Positions 9,404-18,480 of a stretch of 64,000 nt of DNA are shown piece after piece. Position 1 is the stretch's first letter. Each line of letters starts with the position of its first letter. Made by a program: the position numbers and the translations under genes. The notes beneath the pieces are model-generated. The model saw only the letters and a program-made list of their open reading frames with translations, was not told where the DNA came from and made no database searches. The stretch is from NCBI RefSeq assembly GCF_004364865.1, contig NZ_SOAU01000001.1:1054001-1118000 (forward strand), read 5' to 3'. The DNA is from Ilumatobacter fluminis. Its GTDB lineage: Bacteria; Actinomycetota; Acidimicrobiia; Acidimicrobiales; Ilumatobacteraceae.

Positions 9404-10279
9404 CTACTCGTCGCCGCGTTGTTCGTCGAGGAATCGTTCGAACTCGGCGCCGAGATCGTCGGCGCTCGGGATCGCCGCCTCGGCCTTGCGGTCGTGGTCG
9501 GCCTCGAGCATCCGGACGTACATCTGGAGTTGCGGGTCGTTCTCGACGACCTCGTCGTGCAACGTGCGCCACCGCCCGATGTCGGCGACCAGCTCACCGT
9601 CGTCGTCGGGGACGGGCACGCCGAGCACGTGCGACAGGTGCGTCTGGAGTGCCGCGACGGCTTGGGGATGCTCGGCGTTCATCAGATAGTGCGGGATGCC
9701 GACACGCAACGACACCGACGGCAGGCCGGCCTCGGCCAGAGCGGTCTGGACGACGCCGACGACGCCGGTGACGCCCTGGTACGACGGCTGGCCGATGCCG
9801 AGCGACCGGGCCAGATCGGCATCGGTGGTGCTGCCGGTGACGAGCGGGGTGCGGGAGTGGGGGACGGCCTCGGCCGACGACCCGACGGTGACGACCGCCT
9901 CGCATCCGAGCTGTCGGGCGACGCGGACGATGCAGTCGGCGTACGTGCGCCAGTACAGATGCGGCTCGACGCCGAGCAGCACGACGAGATCGCGGCCGCC
10001 GCGGCCCGATACGACGTCGAAGCGGTTCTCGGGCCAGCGGATCACCCGGATGTCCCGCTCGTCGAACTCGACGAGCGGTCGTTCCTGGGTGAAGTCGTAG
10101 AACGGATCGGGGTCGATCTCGCCGACCGTGATCGCCGTGTCGGCGGGAGCGAAGCGGTCGAGCGCCGTCGTGGCGGCGCCGCCGATGTCGAACAGCCCGG
10201 TGAGGCCGATCAGCATCACGGGCGACCGCAGCTCGGTCAGCCCGGTGGTCTCCAGTTCGAGCACGTCGTCGACGTTCAC
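9404..10279 (-). CDS. PAC2 (proteasome assembly chaperone 2-like) family protein
   Basis: A 291-residue PAC2-family protein. Actinobacteria keep such genes, but their function is not settled; the family name comes from a eukaryotic proteasome chaperone. Typical stretches are LIGLTGLFDIGGAAT, DPDPFYDFTQERP (the family's D-P-D-x-F-Y-D-F), VVLLGVEPHLYWRTY and GIPHYLMNAEHPQAV. GTG 10279 is preferred to GTG 10285 because CAGACT (10286-10291) lies six bases upstream of the former and touches the latter. Its stop is 22 bases from that of the hydrolase-OsmC gene on the other strand. No proteasome gene is in view. Confidence 0.88.
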   Translation of the reverse strand: MNVDDVLELETTGLTELRSPVMLIGLTGLFDIGGAATTALDRFAPADTAITVGEIDPDPFYDFTQERPLVEFDERDIRVIRWPENRFDVVSGRGGRDLVVLLGVEPHLYWRTYADCIVRVARQLGCEAVVTVGSSAEAVPHSRTPLVTGSTTDADLARSLGIGQPSYQGVTGVVGVVQTALAEAGLPSVSLRVGIPHYLMNAEHPQAVAALQTHLSHVLGVPVPDDDGELVADIGRWRTLHDEVVENDPQLQMYVRMLEADHDRKAEAAIPSADDLGAEFERFLDEQRGDE

Positions 10280-10353
10280 GCCCACAGTCTGCCGCGAACG
10301 TCACCCGGACCGACCGTGCAACGCATCCACGCCCGATGCCGCCAGGCGCGGCG

Positions 10354-11481
10354 TCAGGCGAGTTGTTCGACGACGCCGTCGATGCAGGCGGTGAGCGCCT
10401 CGATGTCGGTGGGGTCGATCGCCGGGAACATGCCGACACGGAGCTGGTTGCGGCCGAGCTTGCGGTAGCTGTCGGTGTCGAGGATTCCGTTCGCCCGGAG
10501 GGCCGCATTGACGTCGTCGGCCGAGACCGAGTCGTCGAGATCGATCGTCGCGACGACGGACGATCGCTGCGCCGGGTCGGCGACGAACGGGGTGGCGTAC
10601 GACGACGCCTCGGCCCAGCCGTACATCGTCGCCGCCGACTGGTCGGAGCGGCCCGCACACCACTCGAGCCCACCGTTGGCGTTCATCCACCGGAGCTGGG
10701 CGTCGAGCATGATCAGGGTCGCGACGGCCGGCGTGTTGTACGTCTGGTTCGAGGTGCTGTTGCTCAGCGCGATGCCGAGGTCGATCGACGCCGGCACCCA
10801 GCGGTCGCTCGATGCGATCCGCTCGATCCGGTCGATGGCGGCGGGGGAGCAGGCCGCGAGCCAGAGGCCACCGTCGGCGGCGAAGCACTTCTGCGGGGCG
10901 AAGTAGTAGACGTCGACGTCGTCGGTGTTCCAGCGGAGGCCACCGGCGGCCGAGGTGGCGTCGACGGCGACGAGCGAGCCGGCGTCGGCGCCGTCGGGGC
11001 GGGTCGGGGTCATGGCGACGCCGGTCGAGGTCTCGTTGTGGGTCAGGGCGTACAGGTCGACACCCGCCTCGGCGGTGGGGAGCGGGTGGGTGCCCGTGTC
11101 GCTCTCGATCACCGTCGGGTCGCCGATGTGTGGCGCCTCGGCGCACGCCTTCGCGAACTTCGAGGAGAACTCGCCGAACACGAGGTGCTGGCTGCGCTGG
11201 TCGACCAGGCCGAACGTGGCGGCGTCCCAGAACACGGTGGTGCCACCGTTGCCGAGCACGATCTCCCACCCGTCGGGGAGCGAGAACAGGTCGGTGAGCC
11301 CCGCCCGGACCGAACCGACGAGGTTCTTGACCTGCGGCTTGCGGTGGGACGTCCCCATGATCGTGGAGGCGCCGGCGACGATGGCGTCGATCTGCTCGGG
11401 GCGGACCTTGGACGGGCCGCAACCGAAGCGTCCGTCGGCGGGCAACATCGAGTCGGGGAGGGTGATGTCCTGCGGGTTCAC
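10354..11481 (-). CDS. serC: Phosphoserine aminotransferase, actinobacterial type
   Basis: Transfers an amino group from glutamate to 3-phosphohydroxypyruvate in serine synthesis (and acts in pyridoxal phosphate synthesis). The protein begins with a short leader and [17 protein letters not shown], the hallmark of the actinobacterial SerC branch. [10 protein letters not shown] and [10 protein letters not shown] follow, then DATSAAGG, and the PLP lysine in [14 protein letters not shown]. The GTG at 11481 gives 375 residues, the usual length; CATCCT lies 7 bases before it. An ATG at 11532 would add 17 residues and cannot be ruled out. It diverges from the aspartate aminotransferase gene. Confidence 0.93.
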   Translation of the reverse strand: MNPQDITLPDSMLPADGRFGCGPSKVRPEQIDAIVAGASTIMGTSHRKPQVKNLVGSVRAGLTDLFSLPDGWEIVLGNGGTTVFWDAATFGLVDQRSQHLVFGEFSSKFAKACAEAPHIGDPTVIESDTGTHPLPTAEAGVDLYALTHNETSTGVAMTPTRPDGADAGSLVAVDATSAAGGLRWNTDDVDVYYFAPQKCFAADGGLWLAACSPAAIDRIERIASSDRWVPASIDLGIALSNSTSNQTYNTPAVATLIMLDAQLRWMNANGGLEWCAGRSDQSAATMYGWAEASSYATPFVADPAQRSSVVATIDLDDSVSADDVNAALRANGILDTDSYRKLGRNQLRVGMFPAIDPTDIEALTACIDGVVEQLA

Positions 11482-11638
11482 GCACGCCAGGATGGCACCG
11501 CACCGGCCCGGTCGCACAACGAGTTGCTTCATGTTTCGTACGACACTTCCGGTCCGCACGCCGTCACGATCCGGAACGGTTCGACCACTTCGCAACCGGG
11601 CGGGGAAACGACGCCGAAAGCTGGCACGATGTGATGCC

Positions 11639-12829
11639 GTGAACAGAGTCTCGGAACGTCTCGCGTCCATCGCCCCCTCCGCCACGCTCGCTGTCGACGC
11701 CAAGGCCAAGGCCCTCAAGGCCGCCGGCGAGAACGTCATCGGCTTCGGCGCCGGTGAGCCCGACTTCCCGACCCCGGCGCACATCGTCGAGGCGGCGGTC
11801 GAGGCGTGTCGCGATCCGAAGAACCACCGCTACACGCCGGCAGGTGGCCTGCCCGAGCTCAAGGAGGCGATCGCCGCCAAGACGAAGCGCGATTCCGGCT
11901 TCGAGTGCGAACCGAGTCAGGTCGTGGTGACCAACGGCGGCAAGCACGCCGTGTTCTCCGCCTTCGCCGCGCTGTGCGATCCGGGCGACGAGGTGCTGCT
12001 CCCGGCGCCGTACTGGACGACGTACCCCGAGTCGATCACCCTCGCCGGCGGCGTGCCGGTCGTGATCGACACCACCGACGACACCGGCTTCAAGGTCACG
12101 GTCGAGCAGCTCGACGCCGCCAAGACCGACCGCACCAAGGTGCTCTTGTTCGTCAGCCCCGACAACCCGTCGGGCGCCATCTACGATCCCGCCGAGGTGA
12201 AGGCGATCGGCGAGTGGGCCGTCGAGAACGGCATCTGGGTCGTCACCGACGAGATCTACGAGCACCTGGTGTACGGCGACAACGAGTTCGCCTCGATGCC
12301 GACCCTCGTCCCCGAACTCGCCGACACCTGCCTGATCCTGAACGGCGTCGCCAAGACGTACGCGATGACCGGCTGGCGCGTCGGCTGGCTGATCGGCCCC
12401 GCCGACGTCGCCAAGGCGTGCACCAACTTCCAGAGCCACGCCACGTCGAACGTCGCCAACGTGGCACAGCGCGCCGCGCTCGCCGCCGTGTCGGGTCCGC
12501 TCGACGACGTCGTGATGATGCGCGAGGCCTTCACCCGCCGCGGCACGACGATGCACGGCATGCTCAACGACATCGACGGCGTGACCTGCATCGAGCCGCA
12601 GGGAGCGTTCTACTGCTTCCCCAACCTGACGGGCCTGCTCGGTCGAGACATCAACGGACAGTCGGCCTCGTCGACGCTCGAGCTCGCCGACCTGGTGCTC
12701 GAGCAGGCCAAGGTCGCCTTCGTGCCGGGTGAGGCGTTCGGCGCGCCCGGATACGCACGCTTCAGCTTCGCCCTCGGCGACGACGACATGGCCGAAGGCA
12801 TCCGTCGCTTCGCCGAACTCGTCGGCTGA
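11639..12829 (+). CDS. aspC: Pyridoxal phosphate-dependent aspartate aminotransferase (class I)
   Basis: A 396-residue class I aminotransferase, most like bacterial subgroup Ib aspartate aminotransferases. Marks are [46 protein letters not shown] (the Asn-Pro cofactor site), [11 protein letters not shown], the PLP lysine in [16 protein letters not shown] (Lys239) and the carboxylate-binding arginine in [11 protein letters not shown]. It interconverts aspartate and oxaloacetate; aromatic or other keto acids may also be used. GTG 11639 follows CACGAT by eight bases. A strong terminator follows. Confidence 0.93.
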   Translation: MNRVSERLASIAPSATLAVDAKAKALKAAGENVIGFGAGEPDFPTPAHIVEAAVEACRDPKNHRYTPAGGLPELKEAIAAKTKRDSGFECEPSQVVVTNGGKHAVFSAFAALCDPGDEVLLPAPYWTTYPESITLAGGVPVVIDTTDDTGFKVTVEQLDAAKTDRTKVLLFVSPDNPSGAIYDPAEVKAIGEWAVENGIWVVTDEIYEHLVYGDNEFASMPTLVPELADTCLILNGVAKTYAMTGWRVGWLIGPADVAKACTNFQSHATSNVANVAQRAALAAVSGPLDDVVMMREAFTRRGTTMHGMLNDIDGVTCIEPQGAFYCFPNLTGLLGRDINGQSASSTLELADLVLEQAKVAFVPGEAFGAPGYARFSFALGDDDMAEGIRRFAELVG

Positions 12830-12854
12830 CCCGAACCCACCTCGAACGCGAGAA

Positions 12855-12890
12855 CGGCCCGCACCTCCGAGGAGGTGCGGGCCGCTTCGC
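12855..12890 (+). terminator. Terminator after aspC
   Basis: Fourteen-base perfect stem CGGCCCGCACCTCC / GGAGGTGCGGGCCG (12855-12884) with a two-base loop. Only CTTCGC follows, not a T run. The preceding bases GAACGCGAGAA are the same as those before the sucD terminator. It lies between converging genes. Confidence 0.75.
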
Positions 12891-12924
12891 GACTGGCGTC
12901 GGCTGACGATCGCCGACCGTGTGG

Positions 12925-15138
12925 TCAGCCGATCGTGGTGTCACCACCGGGGACGGTGAAGACATCCGGGCCGGCCGGAGCCGTGTTCTTGCGGATGTCG
13001 GTGCCGGAGACCGTGAGGGTGCCCGTCGCCGAGTTCCAGAGGCCGCCGCCCTCCTTGGCGGCGCTGTTGCGGAACACCCGACCATCGGTGATGTCGGCCG
13101 TGCCGGCGCCGCTGATGTGGAGGCCGCCGCCGTTGCCTGGCGCAGCGCCGGTCGAGTTGGCCTCGAGTCGGACCTCGACGAGGGTCGTCGTGCCGATGTT
13201 GGCTTCGATGCCGCCGCCCGCACGCATCGACTCGTTGCGACTGATGTTCGAGTCCTCGACGGTCAGGTCACCCTGATCGTTGAGGATGCCACCGCCCGAA
13301 CCCGACGCTCCATCCGCGACGTTCTTGAAAAGCTTCGTGCTCCTCACCTCGAGGGTGCCGCCGGCGTTGAACAGACCGCCACCGCCCTGATCGGCTTCGT
13401 CGCCGCTCGCCGTGTTGGTGTTGAGGAACGAGTCGGTCACGACCATGGTGCCCGTGCCGTTCCAGAGGCCGCCGCCCTCGGCCGCTGCCGTGTTGAACGA
13501 GATGTTGCTGTTGCTCACGGTCGCATCACCGGCGCCGGTGATGTGCAGGCCGCCACCGTTGCCGGGCGAGCCGCCCGTGGTGTTGCGGAACAGGTTCACG
13601 TCGTCGATCGTCGTGGTGCCGACGTTGGCTTCGATGCCGCCACCGGCCCGCACGGAGCTGTTGTCGGCGATCTCGGTGCCGGTCACTTCGAGCGTGCCTT
13701 GGTCGTTGAGGATGCCGCCGCCCGAACCGGCCTCGCCGGTTGCGGTGTTCTCATCGATGCTGCCTCCGTCGACGACGAGGGTGCCGCCGGCGTTGAACAG
13801 TCCGCCGCCGCCCTGATCGGCCGCTGGACCCGCCGCGGTGTTGAACGACACCTGGGTGTCCACGACGGTCATCGTGCCGACGCCGTTCCAGAGACCGCCG
13901 CCCTCGGCTGCAGCCTCGTTGCGGATGACGGTGCTGTTCCTGATGTCGGAGTTGCCGGCGCCGGTGATGTGGAAGCCGCCGCCGTTGCCGGGAGCGGAAC
14001 CCGTGCGGTTGGCTTCCAGGCGAACGAAGTCGAGGTCGGTCGTTCCGACGTTGGCCTCGATGCCACCGCCGGCACGATTCGAGGTGTTGCCGACGATGTC
14101 GGTCGACTCGATATCGACGGTGCCATCGTTGTTGAGCACACCGCCGCCGGAGCCTGCTTCACCGTCGGCGATGTTGCCGAAGATGGTCGAGCCGGAGATC
14201 GTCATGGTGCCGCCGTCGTTGAAGACGCCGCCACCACCCTGGTCGGCCTCGGCGCCACTGGCGGTGTTCCCATCGATCGACGAGTTGGCGACGACCATGG
14301 TGCCGCTCGCAGAGTTCCACAGTGCGCCGCCCTCGGCGGTCGCAGTATTGCCCCGGAACGTCGAACCGCTGACCGTGACCTGTCCTTCGCCGGTCAGGTG
14401 GAAGGCGCCGCCGTTGCCCGGCTCGGGGCCGGTCGTGTTCTCGACGAAGGTCGAGCCCACGATGTTCGTGGTGCCGCCGTTCGCCTCGATTGCGCCGCCG
14501 GCACGCGTGGCACGGTTGCCGTCGAAGGTGCTGAACCAGACGGACAGCTCGCCAGTGTTGAGAATCGCGCCGCCGGACGCCGCCGGACCCTCGGCGCGGT
14601 TGCCGACGAACGACACGATCTGCAGGGTGGTCGAGCCGGCGTTGGCGATGGCGCCACCGCTCCCGACGACCGGATCTGCACCGCCGGGCGCGTAGCCGTT
14701 GATGATGCTGAGTCCGCTCAGGACCAAGTTGCCCGACTCCGCGACGTCGAAGCCACGATCGAGCCAGTCGGTGTCGATCGTCGCGCCGAAGCCCGAGATC
14801 CGGATGTCGGTCGACACGTCGAGGTCGCCGGTCGCGCCTGCGTCCTCGTCGCCGCCGGTGTTCGCCAGCGTGAACCGGTACTCACCCGCCGGCAGTGAGA
14901 TGTGTGCGGCGCCGCTCGAGGCCTCGGCTTCTTGGACGGCGGCGCGCAAGCTGCACGAGCCGCTGGCGTCGGCGCACGCTCCGTCGCCTGGGTCGGCGTC
15001 GACGGTGTCGTCGGTCGTATCGACGGTCAGCTGATGTTCGACGGCGGCCGACGCCGAGTCGGCGCCGATCGCAACTGCTCCGGCGAGGAGCAGTCCGGAC
15101 GCTGTGGTGAGCGCCCGTCCGGTTCGTGAGCGTGCCAT
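12925..15138 (-). CDS. Secreted right-handed beta-helix protein with tandem 142-residue repeats
   Basis: A 737-residue exported protein. Residues 1-31 are a signal peptide (MARSRTGRALTTASGLLLAG, cleavage after ADSASA). A CSLREA-type motif follows (GSCSLRAAVQEAEA), which often opens polymorphic-repeat beta-helix proteins in bacteria. The rest is short parallel-coil repeats rich in GGGI/GGGL and N-x-A. Three consecutive 142-residue super-repeats begin at ADQGGGG and end before the next ADQ; a more divergent copy precedes them. Each super-repeat has the phrases GSGGGILN, RAGGGIEAN, GNGGGLHI and AEGGGLWN. AGGGAGGAC upstream of ATG 15138 is the ribosome site. No enzyme motif or cell-wall anchor is seen; a surface or matrix role is an inference. 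Confidence 0.9.
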   Translation of the reverse strand: MARSRTGRALTTASGLLLAGAVAIGADSASAAVEHQLTVDTTDDTVDADPGDGACADASGSCSLRAAVQEAEASSGAAHISLPAGEYRFTLANTGGDEDAGATGDLDVSTDIRISGFGATIDTDWLDRGFDVAESGNLVLSGLSIINGYAPGGADPVVGSGGAIANAGSTTLQIVSFVGNRAEGPAASGGAILNTGELSVWFSTFDGNRATRAGGAIEANGGTTNIVGSTFVENTTGPEPGNGGAFHLTGEGQVTVSGSTFRGNTATAEGGALWNSASGTMVVANSSIDGNTASGAEADQGGGGVFNDGGTMTISGSTIFGNIADGEAGSGGGVLNNDGTVDIESTDIVGNTSNRAGGGIEANVGTTDLDFVRLEANRTGSAPGNGGGFHITGAGNSDIRNSTVIRNEAAAEGGGLWNGVGTMTVVDTQVSFNTAAGPAADQGGGGLFNAGGTLVVDGGSIDENTATGEAGSGGGILNDQGTLEVTGTEIADNSSVRAGGGIEANVGTTTIDDVNLFRNTTGGSPGNGGGLHITGAGDATVSNSNISFNTAAAEGGGLWNGTGTMVVTDSFLNTNTASGDEADQGGGGLFNAGGTLEVRSTKLFKNVADGASGSGGGILNDQGDLTVEDSNISRNESMRAGGGIEANIGTTTLVEVRLEANSTGAAPGNGGGLHISGAGTADITDGRVFRNSAAKEGGGLWNSATGTLTVSGTDIRKNTAPAGPDVFTVPGGDTTIG
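12960..14320. repeat. Tandem 426-bp coding repeats
   Basis: Three DNA copies with a period of about 426 bases lie inside the beta-helix gene; for example the stretch CCGCCACCGCCCTGATCGG-like recurs near 13378, 13805 and 14230. They encode the 142-residue protein super-repeats and make the locus prone to copy-number change. Confidence 0.8.
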
Positions 15139-15222
15139 GTGAGAGGTCCTCCCTGATGTTGTTGACAGGGAGAGTTCGGAGCGCGTGCCGGACCGGATTG
15201 GTCCGTGTGCGATGCTCGGGGC

Positions 15223-16278
15223 GTGGATGCGATCGATGCCCGCCACCGCCACGTGGTGCAGGCTGCCTGGGACGACTACGACGGACGACAGGTCGCCGAA
15301 CTCCAAGAGCTCAGTGCCATGGTGTCGACGAACCGCGTGTACCGGCTCGTGCTGACCGACGGCGAGCAGGTGATCGCGAAGTCGTCGAACTACGGCTCGT
15401 TCTTCATGTTCGCCGAAGACCACGAGCGGCTCCACGAGGTCAACAAGCTGCTCGTCGGCGGCCCGTTCGAGCACTTCATGGCCGACGTCCTGACCCGCGA
15501 CGGTCGGCCGTACATCTGGTACGACGGCGAGATGTGGGTGGCGTTCTACGCCTCGATCGAACTCGCCGATCCGCTGCCGCGCCAGCTGGCCGACGGCCAG
15601 GTCGAGCAGCTCGCCCGGGAGATCGGACGATTCCACAACGCGTGCGCCGAGATCGCGCCCCAGTTGCCGGCGCCGTCGAAGACCGCCAAGTCGGACGCCG
15701 TCAACCTGTACGAGCGTCTCGGTGCCCGCAACGCCGGCGAGGTGTTCGGCCTCGACCAGAGCCGGATCGATCTGGTGCGTCGACACACCCACCGGTTCCT
15801 CATGGCGATCCTGGAGGCTGGGTACGACCAGTGGCCGAAGATCCCGGTCCTGATCGACTGGAACCTCGGCAACTTCTCCGTGCGCTTCGGTGAATCGACC
15901 GACGACTTCCACATGTTCAGCCGGTGGGACTACGACTGGTTCCGTCTCGAGTCACGTCTGCTCGACTTCTACTTCCTGTCGCGCGTCTCGTCGACGACGG
16001 GCGATCGCTCGGTGTGGACCTATGGCTCGCACACCCTGCTCGAACCCCGCTTCCGGCGCTTCCTGCACGCCTACCACCAGGTCGCACCGTTGACCGAGGC
16101 CGAGGTGCTCTTCCTCAAGGAGGCGTACCGGTTCTTCCTGCTGAACTACGTGGTGCGCGAAGGTCGCCACTTCTTCCGCTACGAGTTCTGGCAGCACCTG
16201 ATGCACGACGCCGTCGACGTGCAACTCCCGGCGATCGACGACCTCGACCTCACGCCGCTCCTGGGCATCCTCGACTGA
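15223..16278 (+). CDS. Aminoglycoside-phosphotransferase-fold kinase-like protein
   Basis: A 351-residue protein with the APH/choline-kinase fold. The amino lobe shows VYRLVLTDGEQVIAKSS, where the lysine would bind ATP. The catalytic region is IPVLIDWNLGNFSV (the D-x-x-x-x-N brace, with tryptophan in place of the usual histidine-linked motif), then a metal-binding acid in RWDYDWFRLESRLLDFYF. The substrate is unknown; it need not be an antibiotic. GTG 15223 is favoured over GTG 15205 because GATGCT ends 6 bases before it. It diverges from the beta-helix gene and converges with plsY. Confidence 0.75.
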   Translation: MDAIDARHRHVVQAAWDDYDGRQVAELQELSAMVSTNRVYRLVLTDGEQVIAKSSNYGSFFMFAEDHERLHEVNKLLVGGPFEHFMADVLTRDGRPYIWYDGEMWVAFYASIELADPLPRQLADGQVEQLAREIGRFHNACAEIAPQLPAPSKTAKSDAVNLYERLGARNAGEVFGLDQSRIDLVRRHTHRFLMAILEAGYDQWPKIPVLIDWNLGNFSVRFGESTDDFHMFSRWDYDWFRLESRLLDFYFLSRVSSTTGDRSVWTYGSHTLLEPRFRRFLHAYHQVAPLTEAEVLFLKEAYRFFLLNYVVREGRHFFRYEFWQHLMHDAVDVQLPAIDDLDLTPLLGILD

Positions 16279-16288
16279 CCCCCTCTCG

Positions 16289-16861
16289 TCAGGTCAGGGC
16301 GTGTTCTCGGCGGCCGATCAGGCGGCGGATGTTGCCGAGGTGGCGCGCCATCACGAGCAGGCACAGCCCGATCGTGGCGAACACCTCCCACCACTCCTGG
16401 CGGACCACGCCGACCCCGACCGGCAGCAGCACGATCCCGATGATCGAGGCGAGTGATGCCTTCTTCGTCAACCTCGACACCGCCAGCCAGATCACGGCGA
16501 GCGCAAGGATGACGAGTGGCGAGATCACGATGAAGACGCCGGCGCCGGTGGCGACGCCCTTGCCGCCCCGGAACCTCGTCCAGATCGGGAAAACGTGCCC
16601 GACGATCGCCGCGGCGCCGAGGACGTAGCCCGCAACGCGACCGTCGATCAGCAGACCGGCACCAGCCGCGACGGCGCCCTTGGCGGCGTCGAGCACGAAG
16701 ACCCAGATGCCCCGCTTCCACCCGAGGACTCGCGTCACGTTCGACGCACCCGGGTTGCCCGACCCGACCTGTCGGATGTCGACGCCGTTCGCTCGCGCGA
16801 CCCACATCGCGCTGGGGAACGTCCCGACCAGATAGGCGATCGGGATCAACAGCCACCACAT
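16289..16861 (-). CDS. plsY: Acyl-phosphate:glycerol-3-phosphate acyltransferase
   Basis: Membrane enzyme that acylates glycerol-3-phosphate from acyl-phosphate, the first step of phospholipid synthesis. The 190 residues have five hydrophobic segments and the three PlsY motifs: GSGNPGASNV, GHVFPIWTRFRGGKGVAT and ARHLGNIRRL. The ATG lies six bases after the mftC stop, so plsY is translated from the mycofactocin operon transcript or shares it. A functional link with mycofactocin is not known; the pairing may be chance or local. Confidence 0.95.
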   Translation of the reverse strand: MWWLLIPIAYLVGTFPSAMWVARANGVDIRQVGSGNPGASNVTRVLGWKRGIWVFVLDAAKGAVAAGAGLLIDGRVAGYVLGAAAIVGHVFPIWTRFRGGKGVATGAGVFIVISPLVILALAVIWLAVSRLTKKASLASIIGIVLLPVGVGVVRQEWWEVFATIGLCLLVMARHLGNIRRLIGRREHALT

Positions 16862-16867
16862 GGTGGC

Positions 16868-18004
16868 CTACCGGCGGCCGAGTGCGACCGGGACGGGTCG
16901 TGGTGGCTTGGAGTGGTCGGCCATCGGGCGCGGTGCGGTGCCGGCCCCGACGCCGGCGAGGGCGAGTTCGCCGTCGCCGCCGACGCATTCGGGGTCGGGA
17001 CCGTCGAGCGGGAGCCCGGTGAAGAACTTGGCGGCCATACACCCGCCCTGGCACGCGTCGTACGAGCCGCACGACGCGCACGCTCCCGCCGACTGCGGCT
17101 GACGGAGTTCGGTGAACAACTCGCTCTGCTTCCAGATCTGCGAGAAGCCACCGGTGTCGCGGACGTTGCCGGCCTTGAACTCGTCGTGGATCACGAACGG
17201 GCACGCGTACACGTCACCGATCGGGTCGATCAGACACACCACACGACCCGCACCGCAGAGGTTGAGACCGGGCAGGTTCTCGTCGCCGAGCGCGTTCAGG
17301 TGGAAGAACGAGTCGCCGGTGAGGACGTTGTCGCCGTGGGCGAGCAGCCACTCGTAGATCTGACGCTGCTGTGCGTTCGTGGGATGCAGGTCGTGCCACG
17401 CATCCGCGCCGCGCCCCGACGGGCGGAGCCGGGTGATGCGCAGCTGGGCGCCGTAGGAGTCCGCCAGTGCTTTGAACTCGTCGAGCTGGTCGACGTTGTG
17501 TCGCGTCACCACGACCGAGATCTTGAACGGGCCGTTGCGTTCGACGAATCCGGCGTCGCGCAGGTGGTCCATCGCCGCGATCGCCGTCGCGTACGACCCC
17601 GCACCGCGGACGGCATCGTTCGTGACGGCATCGGTGCCGTCGAGGCTGATCTGGATGTCGAGGTAATCGAGCTCGGTGAGTCGCTTCGCCTTGGCAGCGT
17701 CGATGAACGCGCCGTTGGTCGAGAACTTCACGCCGATGCCCTTGCCGATCGAGTACTCGACCAGCTCGAAGAAATCACGGCGGATCATCGGCTCGCCACC
17801 ACCGATGTTGATGTAGAACACCTGCAGATCGTGCAACTCGTCGAGCACGGCCTTGGCCTCGGCGGTGGTCAGTTCGCGCGGATCACGACGACCCGACGAC
17901 GACAGGCAGTGCACACACTCCAGGTTGCACGCGTACGTGAGTTCCCACGTGAGACAGATCGGGGCGTCGAGGCCACCTTTGAGTTGCTCAACCAGTGCGG
18001 TCAC
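16868..18004 (-). CDS. mftC: Mycofactocin radical SAM maturase
   Basis: A 378-residue radical SAM/SPASM enzyme. Known MftC proteins decarboxylate the carboxy-terminal tyrosine of MftA and then crosslink the last valine and tyrosine-derived unit. The SAM cluster motif is YACNLECVHC (Cys26, Cys30, Cys33), followed by FYINIGGGEPM and ISLDGTD. The SPASM region has CGAGRVVCLIDPIGDVYAC, CASCGSYDACQGGC and a last Cys in DPECV. GTG 18004 overlaps the end of mftB by 17 bases, implying coupled translation. The order mftA-mftB-mftC is standard, but mftD, mftE and mftF do not follow; plsY does. Confidence 0.93.
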   Translation of the reverse strand: MTALVEQLKGGLDAPICLTWELTYACNLECVHCLSSSGRRDPRELTTAEAKAVLDELHDLQVFYINIGGGEPMIRRDFFELVEYSIGKGIGVKFSTNGAFIDAAKAKRLTELDYLDIQISLDGTDAVTNDAVRGAGSYATAIAAMDHLRDAGFVERNGPFKISVVVTRHNVDQLDEFKALADSYGAQLRITRLRPSGRGADAWHDLHPTNAQQRQIYEWLLAHGDNVLTGDSFFHLNALGDENLPGLNLCGAGRVVCLIDPIGDVYACPFVIHDEFKAGNVRDTGGFSQIWKQSELFTELRQPQSAGACASCGSYDACQGGCMAAKFFTGLPLDGPDPECVGGDGELALAGVGAGTAPRPMADHSKPPRPVPVALGRR

Positions 18005-18275
18005 GGAGCATCTCCGAATCGAGCAGGGACGCAATCGCCTTCGCGAACGCGTCGTGACGGGCAGGATCGATGTCGCACGCCACCAGTGCGTCGGCGACCG
18101 TGTCGTGGTCGTCGAGCGCCTCGACCACACGCACGACGTCGAGATGCTTCAGGAACACCAGGCGACGCGTGTCGTAGTGATAGGCGAGCGCGCCGAACGG
18201 CTCCGGGCGCAACGCGACCTGCGGATGCAGGCCGAGCGAACGCCCCAAGACCGGGTGGGCGGCGACAGTGGGCAC
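17988..18275 (-). CDS. mftB: Mycofactocin precursor-binding chaperone (RRE protein)
   Basis: A 95-residue protein in the position and with the features of MftB, the PqqD-like recognition-element protein that presents the precursor peptide to MftC. It has LHPQVALRPEPFGALAYHYD and TRRLVFLKHLDVVRVVEAL, the strand-rich segment typical of these chaperones, then a helical tail ending SEMLRDRTG. The GTG at 18275 lies seven bases after the mftA stop. Assignment rests on both sequence and the flanking mftA and mftC. Confidence 0.92.
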   Translation of the reverse strand: MPTVAAHPVLGRSLGLHPQVALRPEPFGALAYHYDTRRLVFLKHLDVVRVVEALDDHDTVADALVACDIDPARHDAFAKAIASLLDSEMLRDRTG

Positions 18276-18282
18276 GGCGGGC

Positions 18283-18423
18283 TCAGTACACCCCGCACAT
18301 GCCGTCGATCGAGATCTCCTCGATCAACTGCTCCTCGACGACCTGCTCATCGGCGGTCGCCTGAACGGCGGCGGTCTCGGTGCTCGTGGTGGTGACGTCG
18401 GCGATGGTCGACTCGTTCTCCAT
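18283..18423 (-). CDS. mftA: Mycofactocin precursor peptide
   Basis: A 46-residue ribosomal peptide. Translated from ATG 18423 it begins MENESTIADVTTTSTETAAV and ends VVEEQLIEEISIDGMCGVY followed by TGA. The carboxy terminus IDGMCGVY is the invariant MftA signature; the last Val-Tyr is the part converted to the redox cofactor. A TAGTGT hexamer lies seven bases upstream, so the message is probably leaderless and the whole mftABC-plsY operon would start here. Five hairpin repeats begin 58 bases upstream of the ATG. Confidence 0.95.
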   Translation of the reverse strand: MENESTIADVTTTSTETAAVQATADEQVVEEQLIEEISIDGMCGVY

Positions 18424-18430
18424 CCCGCCG

Positions 18431-18436
18431 ACACTA
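18431..18436 (-). promoter_or_regulatory. Leaderless -10 (TAGTGT) of the mft operon
   Basis: TAGTGT on the minus strand, 7 bases before the mftA ATG. Confidence 0.6.
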
Positions 18437-18480
18437 CTCGGCCCCCTGGTCACGAGCCTGGTCGACAGGTGGCGGCGTGG

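Noticed and set aside
12919-14898. 659-codon plus-strand frame over the beta-helix gene
   Set aside because: It is repetitive only because it is the complement of the real repeats; the minus strand has the signal peptide and ribosome site.
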